Source: Halichondria panicea (lineage: Eukaryota > Porifera > Demospongiae > Suberitida > Halichondriidae). From it: 64,000 nucleotides of DNA. How positions within the stretch are numbered: the stretch's first letter is position 1; every line of letters starts with the position of its first letter. The notes beneath the pieces are model-generated. The model was not told the origin of the DNA and did not search any database. It worked only from the letters and a program-made list of their open reading frames with translations. Position numbers and translations under genes: made by a program. Shown one piece after another: positions 23,795 through 34,385 of this stretch. The stretch is from positions 4,842,169 through 4,906,168 of the forward strand of contig NC_087386.1 of the NCBI RefSeq assembly GCF_963675165.1, given 5' to 3'.

Positions 23795-25321
23795 CAGAGA
23801 AAGTATACACTTTGATAAAAACAAACTAGTATGCAAGAATAAAGACTTGCCAATGGGCTGATTGTAGAACAATGACATACAGTAGTTAAGGCAAAAAGCT
23901 GTAGTGAGTATTATAATTTATGTATACAGTATGATTTAGCAAAAATATTTGTGCCTAGTAAGAATACCATGCACGGTGAAAACAGAAGTCATTTGTTGTA
24001 TTGAACAGCTTGCTAGTATAGTGGGCGAAGATTGGCACTGCCTCACAGCTACAAAATAACTGTGTGCCTGAAAGAACATTCATAGAAAAACTTTACTATA
24101 AACACTGGAAAAACATTTGCAGTGCTTTAGTGTTCATCAGAATTTGCTGGGGTAAGGACCAAAATACCAAAGCGGGAAAGAGCCATAATTATGTCAATCC
24201 AACACAACGTCAGATTATGATAATGCCATAACACGGTCTACTTAGTATACGTTTCATCAACCCCTATACACCACCCACACACACACACCACACCCCCTCC
24301 CTAGTTCTGTGTGGGAGACTTGGTCTATTCCTCCATTGCCTCGAGGTGTACATTGTCAGATAAATTCAAACAAAATTCATACTCATTGTTGACTCTAACT
24401 GTGTAGTGTGCAATAGGCATGGGATTAATAGCACGAGTAACAAGCAATAGCTAATTTGCCGAGTGCTATTTACCTTGCCATTGCTTGTGTTATATGAGTG
24501 CTATTAATCTCTTATTGTATTGATTTCTCGTTTAAAATGCAGTTTTCGGTAGTTTTAATAACATTTTCAGCTGCAGCCATTTTCGAAAACAAGCCCCTGT
24601 GTAATTACTCGCTTGACGACGTGCAATTACTGATACGGGATTAATAATTGCTCTACAAGTTCCAGTGCATGCACTAATCATTTATATAGCACATCATACG
24701 ATTATATATACAATGAGTGCATGTCATGCATGTGTGTTATGAGTATCATTTGCTTTGGACTGTGTACACAATGTGACATTGTGAGGGATTGACATGTGGC
24801 TCCTCTCCCGCTTCAATTTTTAGTGCGTCTCAATCAATCCTATATAGCAACTTGCACATATACCAATTTTTATATACCAATTTTTTCTAGGCTATGCAAG
24901 CAATAACTGCACTGAATTCATACATGCTCATGATGGTTTCACAGTGTACATATCTATATGTACATTGTATGAACTATAGTGCATGACAGCAATTAATGAC
25001 CACATGAGCAACAGTTGTTCATTTTCTACTTACAATTATTGAAAAAATGTTACTTAATGTATCAAAGGTGTTTGTGTAAGGTTCATGTTACACCATGCAG
25101 TGGGACGGACACAAGTGGGAGCTAGGTAAGTATACTTAAAATTAATGTGTTGAATTTCACCACACATGCAAGTGGGCATGCAGTGATTATACTTTTGATG
25201 TGTTGTTTTTCCGTTGATGTGAATTTATCCAAATATGCCTAAACACGCCGCTGTACTGTCATAACACACAGTAAACATCATTCTAGATATGTAGTGTGTA
25301 CGCACTAGAATTATTGAAATC
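23795..25321. other. Intergenic between CRMT-1 and CRMT-2: hairpin and duplicated flank
   Basis: 24422-24509 is a strong inverted repeat (GGATTAATAGCAC... arms of about 32 bp with AAGCAATAGC / GCCATTGCTT). The phrase AAAGCGGGAAAGAGCC at about 24170 recurs downstream of CRMT-2 at about 27625, showing that the 3' flank was duplicated with the gene. No gene is seen. Confidence 0.6.
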
Positions 25322-27115
25322 ATGAGTTCAAAGACAATCAAAAGCAAAGTTAGTATTGTATTAGCAATCCTATTCTTGTATGCCAGTTCCATACATTGTC
25401 AATGTCCTGAAGCACAAGGTAGCACATGTAGTTGTAAAGCAGACGCTGATTGCCTGCCATGGACCGAATGCAATAATACGAAGTGCATATGCAAGGACTT
25501 CGAGTTAATGAATCATGATAAAACCCTTAGATGTGACAAAGATACACTGCAGCTGTCTGTTACCCGTTGCCACTGTGTGACGTTGGACAATGTTACCAAT
25601 CAGTTGGTTCAAGGGAATTGCATTGAAAACTGTGAGAATAATCATCACAAAAGTGACTACCTTTCATTGCCAAAAGATGTATCCCAACTAAACCAGTTCA
25701 TGTGTGAGGAGAGGTGGAACAGAACAGGAAGACTGTGTGGGAGGTGTCTACCTGGACACTCTCCACTGGCTTACTCTTTTGACGTGAGATGTGTGAAATG
25801 CCCTGAGGGGAACAGAAATATCTGGAAATATATTCTTGTGGCTTTTGGTCCACTTACAGTGTTTTACTTTGTGATCGTATTTTTCAAGATCAATGCAACT
25901 TCTTCTCAACTACATGGCTACGTTATTTTCAGCCAGATAATATCCACACCTACATTTTCTCGAAATGTTACAATTTACAGTCAAAATCACTCTGAGTCAA
26001 AGGTCCCAATTCAAATAATTGGACTGATGTACGGAATATGGAACTTGGACTTTTTTCGATTTCTTGATCTACATATTTGTCTTGATGTGTCCACACTCAC
26101 AGTCTTAGCTCTGGACTATGCAGTGGCTATCTACCCACTACTGTTAACAGTTGTGTCTTACATCTTGATCAAGCTACATGATAGAAACTTCAGACTAGTA
26201 GTCATCTTGTGGATACCATTTCGCTACCTCTTTTTACTTGTTCGAAAAAACTGGGACAGTAAGACTACAGTAATTGATGCATTTGCAACCTTCTTTGTGC
26301 TCTCTTATACCAAGTTCTTTTGTGTATCAGCTGACCTACTAATTCCAGTAAGAGCTTACAGCATCACAAACGACAACATTACTTGGGTGCTGTACAATGA
26401 TGCTACCATCGAGTACTTCGGGAGTGAACATATTCCATATGCTGTCCTAGCAATGACCTGCTCTGGGTTACTGATCATAGCAACAGGTTTTCTTGTTTTC
26501 TATCAACTAAAGTGTTGCCAACATGTTTTGAATTGCTGCAAAATCAAGAATCGAATAATCCATGTACTGATGGACTCTTTCCAAGGTTGCTATAAGAACG
26601 GAACAAATGGAACACGAGACTACCGCTGGTTTGTAGCGGTGCCTTTGATAGGTCGCATTTCACTGACTCTAACTTATGCTATGTTACTGGACAGCAATGC
26701 TAATTCATTTTTAGGACTACTAATTGTAATCCTCATTGTACTTACAGCAACTATTCAACCATACAAGAAACATTTATCACTATACGCTAAAATTGATATC
26801 ATTTTTTGGGCTTTCTTGGCAGCTGTCTATACTATTGGAGACGCCGCCAACTTCCCAAGTTTAAAATCAAACCTTTTTCTTAAAATAAGCAATGTACTTC
26901 GAGTTGTCGTGGCAATCATCCCACTCATCTACATGACCGGCCTTACTGTCTACTGGATGCTGTCAAGAATGAGAAAAATGACCACGCTCATCAGTCGAAT
27001 CAGAGCGTGGAGGCAAGGCTACATGAACACTGTCAACGGCTTAGAGGAAGATCTACCAGACAGAGTAGATAATCCAGACAGATACAGCCTTCACAATCCT
27101 AGCATTAACACATGA
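25322..27115 (+). CDS. CRMT-2: Cys-rich ectodomain multi-transmembrane protein
   Basis: Intact 597-codon single exon, the closest relative of CRMT-1 (same signal peptide type, YASSIHCQCPE). Ectodomain CKADADCLPWTECNNTKC and signature CEERWNRTGRLCGRCLPGH. The membrane region and the tail RIRAWRQGYMNTVNG with DLPDRVDNPDRY are nearly the same as CRMT-1. The main differences sit in the stretch after the first helix (for example TFSRNVTIYSQNHSESK against AFTRVVKIYSQNHSESK) and in the last membrane segments. The start is chosen by alignment with CRMT-1 (AATC before ATG in both). An AATAAA signal lies near 27151. Function unknown. Confidence 0.9.
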   Translation: MSSKTIKSKVSIVLAILFLYASSIHCQCPEAQGSTCSCKADADCLPWTECNNTKCICKDFELMNHDKTLRCDKDTLQLSVTRCHCVTLDNVTNQLVQGNCIENCENNHHKSDYLSLPKDVSQLNQFMCEERWNRTGRLCGRCLPGHSPLAYSFDVRCVKCPEGNRNIWKYILVAFGPLTVFYFVIVFFKINATSSQLHGYVIFSQIISTPTFSRNVTIYSQNHSESKVPIQIIGLMYGIWNLDFFRFLDLHICLDVSTLTVLALDYAVAIYPLLLTVVSYILIKLHDRNFRLVVILWIPFRYLFLLVRKNWDSKTTVIDAFATFFVLSYTKFFCVSADLLIPVRAYSITNDNITWVLYNDATIEYFGSEHIPYAVLAMTCSGLLIIATGFLVFYQLKCCQHVLNCCKIKNRIIHVLMDSFQGCYKNGTNGTRDYRWFVAVPLIGRISLTLTYAMLLDSNANSFLGLLIVILIVLTATIQPYKKHLSLYAKIDIIFWAFLAAVYTIGDAANFPSLKSNLFLKISNVLRVVVAIIPLIYMTGLTVYWMLSRMRKMTTLISRIRAWRQGYMNTVNGLEEDLPDRVDNPDRYSLHNPSINT

Positions 27116-28056
27116 TGTAAAGGATAAGAACAGAATTATACTTGTATGCAAGAATAAAAACTTGGGCTGATTGTAGAACAACAACATCATATGGATGGTA
27201 TATATAGTTAATTGTAATGAGTATGCATGCACGCATGTACGGTCAGATTTAGCGAGGCTATATATACAGTCATGTGTTTGTGCTTCATGTTTTGCTGAAA
27301 TCATACATGTAGCTAAAAATTAGGCCAAAGTTGACTTGACACTGTTTCGAAACAAAGCACATGGTAAAGATAAATGGGAATCCTTACACAGTTCTGCATA
27401 TGCATGTCTAAGATCAATCGTTGTCAATGAATACAAGTAAGCAATGGTTTTATATATAGATCTAGCAAATGTCTTACCAATTACTGTTAAAACCTATTTT
27501 CAATGACAAAACTCTGTATTTTGTTCTATATTTTGTAGCAATATGGATGAGAGCATACTATTTACACTGTAATGGTAAAACACTACATCAGGTCTGATTG
27601 GCCGGGGGGCACCGAAAACAAGAAAGCGGGAAAGAGCCGTATGCCAAATACTGTCACAACGTCACTAGATTACAGTGGACTCTCGTTAATCACAGGTCGC
27701 ATTAGCGAAGTGGCTGCAATTTAGAAAGTAGCAGCGGCTAATTCATGACCCCTGCCTCGAATCCAATGGCTTGTTAATTTAGTGGTTCTGTGTCCAGGAA
27801 AATGATTTGCCAAACCACCGTAATATGCATTAAAAAATCTGGTTTGGTGCTGTCGAGTAACTATATATTAGTATATATATAGCGAGGTGGAACTAATATA
27901 TTTCAGGGAGAGTTTTGCATGTACAGTATAATCTTGCAAATCTGTGTTAAATTAAAAAGGCTGTTGTTGAGGTGCATGACCTTAAATCACCCGATTATCA
28001 AAAATCCACTGCATATAGCTATATACTTTTGCCAGATATAAATTTTATCAGTTCCA

Positions 28057-28195
28057 TTATGCAGTGCATGGCTATTTACCCACTATACTGTTGACTGTTG
28101 TCTCATACATCTTGATCAAGCTATACATGCTAGAAACTTCAGGCTATAGTAGTCGTCCTGTGGAGACCATTTTGCTACCTCCTTTTACTTGTTTG
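28057..28195 (+). pseudogene. CRMT fragment (central membrane segment)
   Basis: Nucleotides match the CRMT block encoding AVAIYPLLLTVVSYILIKLH...NFRLVV (GCAGTGCATGGCTATTTACC, TTGACTGTTGTCTCATACAT, TTGTGGAGACCATTT-like CCTGTGGAGACCATTTTGCT). It has small insertions and a frame break, and no flanking gene parts. It is a relic of another array member. Confidence 0.85.
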
Positions 28196-28639
28196 TAATA
28201 ATTATGACATCACACAGTATGGTTGCACTATATGTGAGAGTACTTGCGTACAAGCTGCAACTGGCTGCAACTGGTTGTATAAATGACACTCCACATGCAT
28301 AGATAAATGCAAACAGACTTTATAGATACGGGATAGTAGAATCTGAATAATTATAATTATGTATGCAAGTAGAGTCTATACAGCTAGGTTCCACGTATTT
28401 GTGTGTCAGAACAGGAGCACACGAGGAGATGTATAGTATTGCGGACTCACTATCGTCTAACCACATATTTCCTTGTTGGTAATGTGCTAAGTGCTCTGTA
28501 CATGTTTGATCTAATGTTAGCAGCACTTATAGCGATTTGACATTATAATTATGGCAATGTTTAATTGTACATAGCAGGACGATACATGCAGAATTCGCGT
28601 AGTAGGACGCTCCATCTCCACATGTGCTCCTCATGTGAA

Positions 28640-28832
28640 TAACTAGAGCACTAAAGTGCAAACCCTCGCCTGGTGACGTGACATGATTATAAAGAAACCA
28701 GAAGAGTGATATAATGCAGTGCATGTAGTGATGAATATCATGTATGACTTAACTGTCTAGCACAGCAACTCAGGAGCTAAACCAGACTGGAGGCATGCTG
28801 AAACATTTAAGAACAGGGTTTTAGCGGTACAT
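28640..28832. repeat. Dispersed repeat, copy a (at CRMT-3 5' end)
   Basis: Shared phrases ACTAGAGCACTAAAGTGCAA, GATTATAAAGAAACCAGAA, AATGCAGTGCAT, GTCTAGCACAGCAACTCAGG and AACCAGACTGGAGGCATG also occur in copies at about 53310-53470 and 55743-55905. This copy ends where the CRMT-3 coding sequence begins, replacing the expected signal-peptide exon region. Confidence 0.85.
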
Positions 28833-28834
28833 AG

Positions 28835-30595
28835 ATAGATATATCTGGAAGGTGGATCCAGAATAGTCGCTGCTCAGAACAAGCTGACTGTCCACCATGG
28901 GCAGAGTGCAACAACAGCTACTGTGTTTGTCTGAAAAAGTTAAAGAACTTTAATACTGTCCAATGTGATAAGGATACACTGGAACTGTCAGTTATTAAAT
29001 GCCACTGTGTGACATTTGATAGTGAAAATGGAGAATTATTCGAAGGAAATTGTATTGAAAACTGTCAAAATCAGCGCCAATATATGCCACTACCACTAAA
29101 TGTTTCCGAACTGAACCAGTTAATGTGTGAGGAGAGGTGGAACAGAACAGGAAGACTGTGTGGGAGGTGTCTACCTGGACACTCTCCACTGGCTTACTCT
29201 TACGACATAAGGTGTGTGAAATGCCCTGAGGGGAACAGAAACATCTGGAAGTACATTCTCGTGGCTTTTGGTCCACTTACAGTATTTTACTTTTTAATAG
29301 TTTTTCTAAAAATTAATGTAACTTCATCATATCTCCATGGATACCTGATATACAGTCAAATCGTGTCAGCACGAACTACCCAACGCAAAACTGTTCTGTT
29401 TGAACAAAATCACCCAGAGTGGAAAATTCCTATTCAAATGATCGCAGTAGTATATTCAATATGGAACCTAGACTTCTTCAGAGGTCTCTACCCTGACATT
29501 TGTCTTGATGTGTCCACACTCACAGTTTTAGCTCTGGACTATGCAGTGGCTATCTACCCGCTACTGTTGACCGTTATCTTCTACATCTTGATCGAGTTAC
29601 ATGCTAGAAACTTCAGACTAGTAGTCATCTTGTGGAGACCATTTCGGCGCGTCTTCACTCTTGTTCGTAGAAACTGGGACAGTAGAACCACAGTCATTGA
29701 CGCTTACGCTACTTTCTTTATACTTTCCTACAACAAGTTTCTTTGGGTGTCTGGTGACCTACTTACTCCAATTAGAGCCCACAGTATCAACAATGAAAGT
29801 GACAAGTGGGTGTTGTATACTGATGCTTCGGTTGAATATTTTGGATATGAACATATTCCCTATGCTATTCTAGCAATGGTCGTCTGTCTGTTAGTAACAA
29901 TCATACCAACCTTGTTTCTGATCTTTTACCAGATAAAGTGGTTTCAAAAATTACTCCATTGTTTGAAAATTCGAAGCCAGTTGCTTCGGGCATTGATGGA
30001 TTCGTTTCAAAGTTGTTATAAAGATGGGAGAGAAATTGGAACAAGAGACTACCGCTGGTTTGCAGCTCTGCCTTTGATTGGACGAATTGGCTTGCTCGCA
30101 ACGTATGCCACCAACTTAGATGATATTGCATTGCCATACCTAGTGATGGGTATTGTCTTCATCATAGTTCTTACAGTGATTATTCAACCATACAAAAGTG
30201 AATTATCGAAGTACACAAAAATTGACATTATCTTTTGGGCATTCCTAGCATCTTTTTTAGGATTAGATGAAGCAGTGAGTGACCCAAACCTAAAACCGGT
30301 TACACTAGTAAGAGTAACGACTGTTATTCGAGTTGTTGTGGCAGTCATTCCGTTTTTATGCATGTGTTACGTTGCTGGGTACTGGATTTTCACAAGAATG
30401 CGAAAAATGAAGACATTTATCACTCGAGTGAAAGCCTGGAGAAGGGGCTACATGAACATGGAAAATGACTTTGAGGCATCTCTGCCAGACAGAATCGTTA
30501 ATCCTGAGAATTACGAAGGGGAAAAACTTCATGATCCAATTAGTTCTTTAACCGAAAACGGTTCCTACCAAGATGATACGAACAATACATACTAG
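28835..30595 (+). pseudogene. CRMT-3: 5'-truncated Cys-rich multi-transmembrane gene
   Basis: The frame is open from 28835 (after an in-frame TAG at 28832) to the stop at 30595. The reading begins in the ectodomain (RCSEQADCPPWAECNNSYCVC) and continues through KCHCVTFDSENGELFEGNC, the signature CEERWNRTGRLCGRCLPGH, all membrane segments, DSFQSCYKDG and RDYRWFA. The tail is VKAWRRGYMNMEND with SLPDRIVNPENY. No ATG or signal peptide precedes the ectodomain; the dispersed repeat abuts it instead. Either the gene is a 5'-truncated pseudogene, or an upstream exon is spliced in through the AG near 28832-28834. Everything downstream is intact, so the truncation may be recent. In-frame GTG/ATG codons inside the ectodomain would give a protein without a signal peptide. 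Confidence 0.8.
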
Positions 30596-31563
30596 ATTTT
30601 ATTTGTGTTAATTGAGAATAGCCAAGAAAGTTATGTGGTCAATTATGGCACATACTTGCTAATTACAACCATTTGCATGCGAGAGATATTCTCGAAACCG
30701 TACTGTCGTGTGATGACATACGTGATGTCACAGGAATGTGTAATATGTATGTTTAGACCATGTTTGCCATAAATACTGCAATTTGATTGGCTAAAGGAAG
30801 TGTTCTAAGAAAATCATGTACTTACTTAGAAAATCATGTAGCAAAGATTATAGATAAGAACATTCAAATCTGATTGGCTAAATACTCATGGTTGCTATGA
30901 TCTAGACACTGTTTACATGATTTAGAAGTCCTCAGGGCTAGTAGAACCCTCACTGCGTTCGGGATACTACAACCAGCCCTTTGGGCTTCTAAATCATGTA
31001 GAAACTTCCTAAACAGTGTCTAACTATTATCTAGAGCTACACTTTTACACAGAAATACTATAACTTTTAGCTGGTAGGAGATAATCAGTTCTAAAGCAAA
31101 ATAATAAATCCTAACGATCAATGAAATTGAGTAACTGTGACAAAGTTATAGTAATTTTAAAAGGGCCACTCTGTGCAAATATACACTCATTGACAATGCA
31201 AATACACCCTTTTTAAATGTCCACTCACTTTGCACACGAAAGTAATACCCTATTTCCGAATGCATGTGTATTTGAGCAAAGGTTAATGAAAGTATATAGT
31301 TGGCACTTTGGGAATTCCTAGTAACTGTACACTTAGAGTGAAGAATGACGTGTAATTAGTCAACTCTTTGATGTCATGTACTGTCAGATATGATCCAAGT
31401 ATAGGTGAGACATTAAAAGCAACAACTGTAAAGGACACACAAAAGGAAATTGAAGAACATAATGAAAACAACGCCTACAAAAAAATCACTCAGATAGACT
31501 CAGTAAACACAACAGACTCGTTTTTCTCTTAGTTAGTAGAATATAATACTATAGGCAAAAGAA
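30596..31563. other. Intergenic with foldback element
   Basis: 30900-31025 is an inverted-repeat element. Its arms are AGACACTGTTTACATGATTT and the complement near AAATCATGTAGAAACTTCCT...AACAGTGTCT, and its centre is CCCTCACTGCGTTCGGG. A direct phrase AAAATCATGTA occurs twice at about 30810-30840. No gene is seen. Confidence 0.65.
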
Positions 31564-33396
31564 ATGGCTAAAAGCAAAATTGTGATCTATTTGATTATAG
31601 TTACCATACATCTCTTGTCTACAACACTTTCACAAGCTAACCAACAGTTTTCTGATGGAAGTAGAACAAACACGAGTTGTCTGGTGGACACTGACTGCCC
31701 TATTTGGGCTGAATGCAATAACACGAAATGTGTCTGCAAAGAAATGCTACAGAATCACAGAACTGTCCACTGCAGTGAAGAATTACAACTGTCTGTCATT
31801 AGATGCCACTGTGTGACGTATGACAATAGGACTGATGAATTGACAGAAGGAAGTTGTTTTCAGAATTGCGAGAATAATAACAACAAAAATGAGTACCTTC
31901 CATTGCCAAAAGATGTTTCTCAACTAAACCAGTTCATGTGTGAGGAGAGGTGGAACAGAACAGGAAGACTGTGTGGGAGGTGTCTACCTGGACACTCTCC
32001 ACTGGCTTACTCTTACGACATGCGATGTGTGAAATGCCCTGAGGGGAACAAAAATATCTGGAAATACGTTCTAGTGGCTTTTGGCCCTTTAACAGTATTT
32101 TACATGATCGTTTTATTTTGCAGAATTAAGGTCAAATCTAAACATTTCCATGGGTACCTTATTGCAAGTCAAATACTATCAGCACCGGTATTTGTTCGCA
32201 CAGTTTATCTATATTTAGAGCATCATTCAAAGTTGCAGGTCTATATAGTTGTTGGGACCATGTATTCAATGTGGAACCTGGATTTCTTCAGAGGCCTCTA
32301 CCCTGATATATGTCTTAATGTGTCCACATTCACAGTCTTAGCTCTGGACTATGCAGTGGCTATCTACCCACTACTACTGACTGTTGTCTCCTACATCTTG
32401 ATCGAGTTGCATGCTAGAAACTTCAAACTAGCCATTATCTTGTGGAAACCATTCAGGTACCTACTGCAACCAATTTTGAGAGATAGGAATAGCAGAAGAA
32501 CAGTTATTGATGCATTTGCAACATTTTTCCAACTGTCTTTTGTTAAAATGGCTTCCGTCTCAGTAGATCTTCTTACTCCTGTTAGAGCCTATAAACTCAA
32601 CACCAACAGTAGTGCAGCAACCTGGGTGCTATATTATGACACTACTATCGAATACTTTGGGGAAGAACACCTCCCGTCTGCTATGCTTGCACTTCTATTT
32701 CTTTCTCTATTTGTACTTTTACCAATACTGCTACTGATAGTCTACCAGTTTCGCTGGTTTCAGAGACTGCTGAGCTGTCTGAAGCTTCGTCATCAATTGC
32801 TACAGGAGATCATGGAATCATTCCAGAGCTGCTACAAGAATGGAATCGAGCCAGGAACGAAAGACCATAGATGGTTTGCAGCTGTACCAATGGTGGGTCG
32901 GTATACTCTACTTGTAGTATTTGCTTTGATCCTTGAGCCAACATATTTCCTATTTGCAATAGCGATCATCATTTTGGTCATGATACTAATAACAATCGTT
33001 GAACCATACAAGAAACAATTTTCAAATCATGCTCGAACAGATATCGTATTTTGGGGCATCCTGGCTATCTTCTTTGGATTCAATGAGAGTACAATGTACA
33101 ACTCTCTAAGACCTGCTGAATTATTAAGATCATCGCAGGTAATACGAGTAATTGTTGCAGCTTTTCCACTTCTATATATGGTCTGCGTAATATGCTTCCT
33201 CATACTTTCCAAAATCAGAAAAAAAAGAATACTTATTGGACGAATCAGAGCCTGGAGGAGAGGATACGTGAACATTGAGCGTGACTCTGAGGCATCTTTG
33301 CCAGATAGAATGGTAAATCCAGAAAACTATATTAAAGAAGTGAGCCTAGTCGATCCAGATACATACTACACTAATCCATGCAATGCCATTAACTAA
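31564..33396 (+). CDS. CRMT-4: Cys-rich ectodomain multi-transmembrane protein
   Basis: Intact 610-codon single exon, used here as the reference copy. Residues 1-24 signal peptide (IVIYLIIVTIHLLSTTLSQA). Ectodomain 25-163 with 15 Cys (39, 45, 51, 56, 58, 70, 81, 83, 98, 102, 126, 137, 140, 155, 158). The first five Cys form an EB/EGF-like C-x5-C-x5-C-x4-C-x-C cluster, and 137-158 form CGRC...YDMRCVKC. Hydrophobic segments lie at about 165-189, 197-217, 255-282, 312-340, 371-394, 437-457, 460-480, 493-506 and 526-549. The loop MESFQSCYKNG (417-427) is conserved. The tail 557-610 has RIRAWRRGYVNIE and SLPDRMVNPENY. Function unknown; the orientation (ectodomain outside, NPxxY tail inside) is inferred. 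Confidence 0.9.
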   Translation: MAKSKIVIYLIIVTIHLLSTTLSQANQQFSDGSRTNTSCLVDTDCPIWAECNNTKCVCKEMLQNHRTVHCSEELQLSVIRCHCVTYDNRTDELTEGSCFQNCENNNNKNEYLPLPKDVSQLNQFMCEERWNRTGRLCGRCLPGHSPLAYSYDMRCVKCPEGNKNIWKYVLVAFGPLTVFYMIVLFCRIKVKSKHFHGYLIASQILSAPVFVRTVYLYLEHHSKLQVYIVVGTMYSMWNLDFFRGLYPDICLNVSTFTVLALDYAVAIYPLLLTVVSYILIELHARNFKLAIILWKPFRYLLQPILRDRNSRRTVIDAFATFFQLSFVKMASVSVDLLTPVRAYKLNTNSSAATWVLYYDTTIEYFGEEHLPSAMLALLFLSLFVLLPILLLIVYQFRWFQRLLSCLKLRHQLLQEIMESFQSCYKNGIEPGTKDHRWFAAVPMVGRYTLLVVFALILEPTYFLFAIAIIILVMILITIVEPYKKQFSNHARTDIVFWGILAIFFGFNESTMYNSLRPAELLRSSQVIRVIVAAFPLLYMVCVICFLILSKIRKKRILIGRIRAWRRGYVNIERDSEASLPDRMVNPENYIKEVSLVDPDTYYTNPCNAIN

Positions 33397-33569
33397 ATAG
33401 TCAGTATAGAATCAGTTAAGCCAACGATTACATCATTGTCAATTATACACATGCTTCAAACTTTGTAGTGACCATGCACTACAATTATAGGTAACTTTCA
33501 TAACACACACGGTGTGTTATGAAAAAGCACTATATATTGGTTAGACTTCTGCAGTATGTTTAACTAAAA

Positions 33570-34045
33570 GGTGGGACTGGTAAAAATTATGGCCACATTT
33601 ATACACACATGCAAATTTACAAAGGTCAGACTCGGTAAGAACAACTGTTTTTACATAATTATAGGCAGTTCTTGATAGCAAAACTGTTTTTAGCTTATTA
33701 TTACTTCTCTATTCTAAAAGGCCGTCTAACTGATTGCCTAGTTTTGGGACAAAAAGTAACACGTGTCTGCAATGAAATCTCAGAACCGCACACTGTGAAG
33801 AAAACTATACCGGTTCTATATCTGCCACTGAATGCGTAACATAATAAAGGAGTGATGACCATTTGCATTGAGAATTGTGACAGCGGCTACAGCAAAAGTG
33901 AGTACATTAAGGGTTAGGGTTAGGGTTAGAGTTAGGGTTAGGGTTACCAAATTCCCTATCTAAACCAGTTCATGTGTGAGGAGGTGAAACAGAACAGGAA
34001 GACTGTGTGGGAGGTGTCTACTTGGACACTTACTTAAGACATGCA
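33570..34045 (+). pseudogene. CRMT relic (promoter flank, signal peptide and ectodomain)
   Basis: The upstream stretch CCACATTTATACACACATGCAAA resembles, in part, the 5' flank of CRMT-8 (CCACATTTGCACACACC). CTTGATAGCAAAACTG...CTTATTATTACTTCTCT corresponds to the signal-peptide region, AACACGTGTCTGCAATGAAA to the CVCKE region, and TGCATTGAGAATTGTGACAG to CIENCDS. GTTCATGTGTGAGGAG...AACAGAACAGGAAGACTGTG is the conserved signature with a deletion (GAGGTGAAAC for GAGAGGTGGAAC). Many indels; it ends after CTTGGACACTTAC. It is the N-terminal end of a lost array member. Confidence 0.85.
33908..33946. repeat. Interstitial telomere-type (TTAGGG)n tract
   Basis: Five to six consecutive TTAGGG units (one variant TTAGAG) sit exactly where the CRMT relic should read LPLPxDVS, between GAGTACATT and CCAAATTCCC. 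The flanking coding sequence resumes on both sides. This fits insertion of a telomeric repeat at a repaired break rather than a chromosome end. Confidence 0.9.
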
Positions 34046-34385
34046 TGTATGCATGACAGCACAATGGCAAGGTATACCTTTTCAATACTGAAAATACGTC
34101 CAAACAACTGTGAAATCCTAAACAGATTATAATGAAATCTGTGTGTGTGTGTGTGTGTGTGAAGGAAAAAATTTTAGTAATGAATATAGCTTGTCACCTA
34201 TATAACACTAACTGTGACTTAGGGAATGATAGCACTCGACTTCCTTCATACACTTTCGATAATCATTATAAGCAAGTAGGGAATAAAGATAAAATTAAAG
34301 AATATCAGCTTAGGAGTCTCCTTCCGAGAACCGTTATAAAGTATCAGGAATCTATAGTCCAGCAAAGCCAATTAACATATCAGTC

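Larger units (their letters stand above)
27116..28834. other. Intergenic with CRMT fragment and dispersed repeat
   Basis: Contains a CRMT fragment (28057-28195, listed separately) and, at about 28640-28832, a dispersed repeat (listed separately). Between them is A+T-rich sequence without a supported gene. The sequence TATATATTAGTATATATATA near 27865 is a low-complexity run. Confidence 0.55.
33397..34385. other. Intergenic: CRMT relic, telomere-type repeat, GT microsatellite
   Basis: Holds a degenerate CRMT 5' end (33570-34045) interrupted by TTAGGG repeats (33908-33946), then a (GT)n tract at about 34140-34161. The rest has no supported feature. Confidence 0.75.

Noticed and set aside
33908-33946. 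Chromosome end
   Set aside because: Only five to six TTAGGG units, with CRMT coding sequence continuing on both sides.
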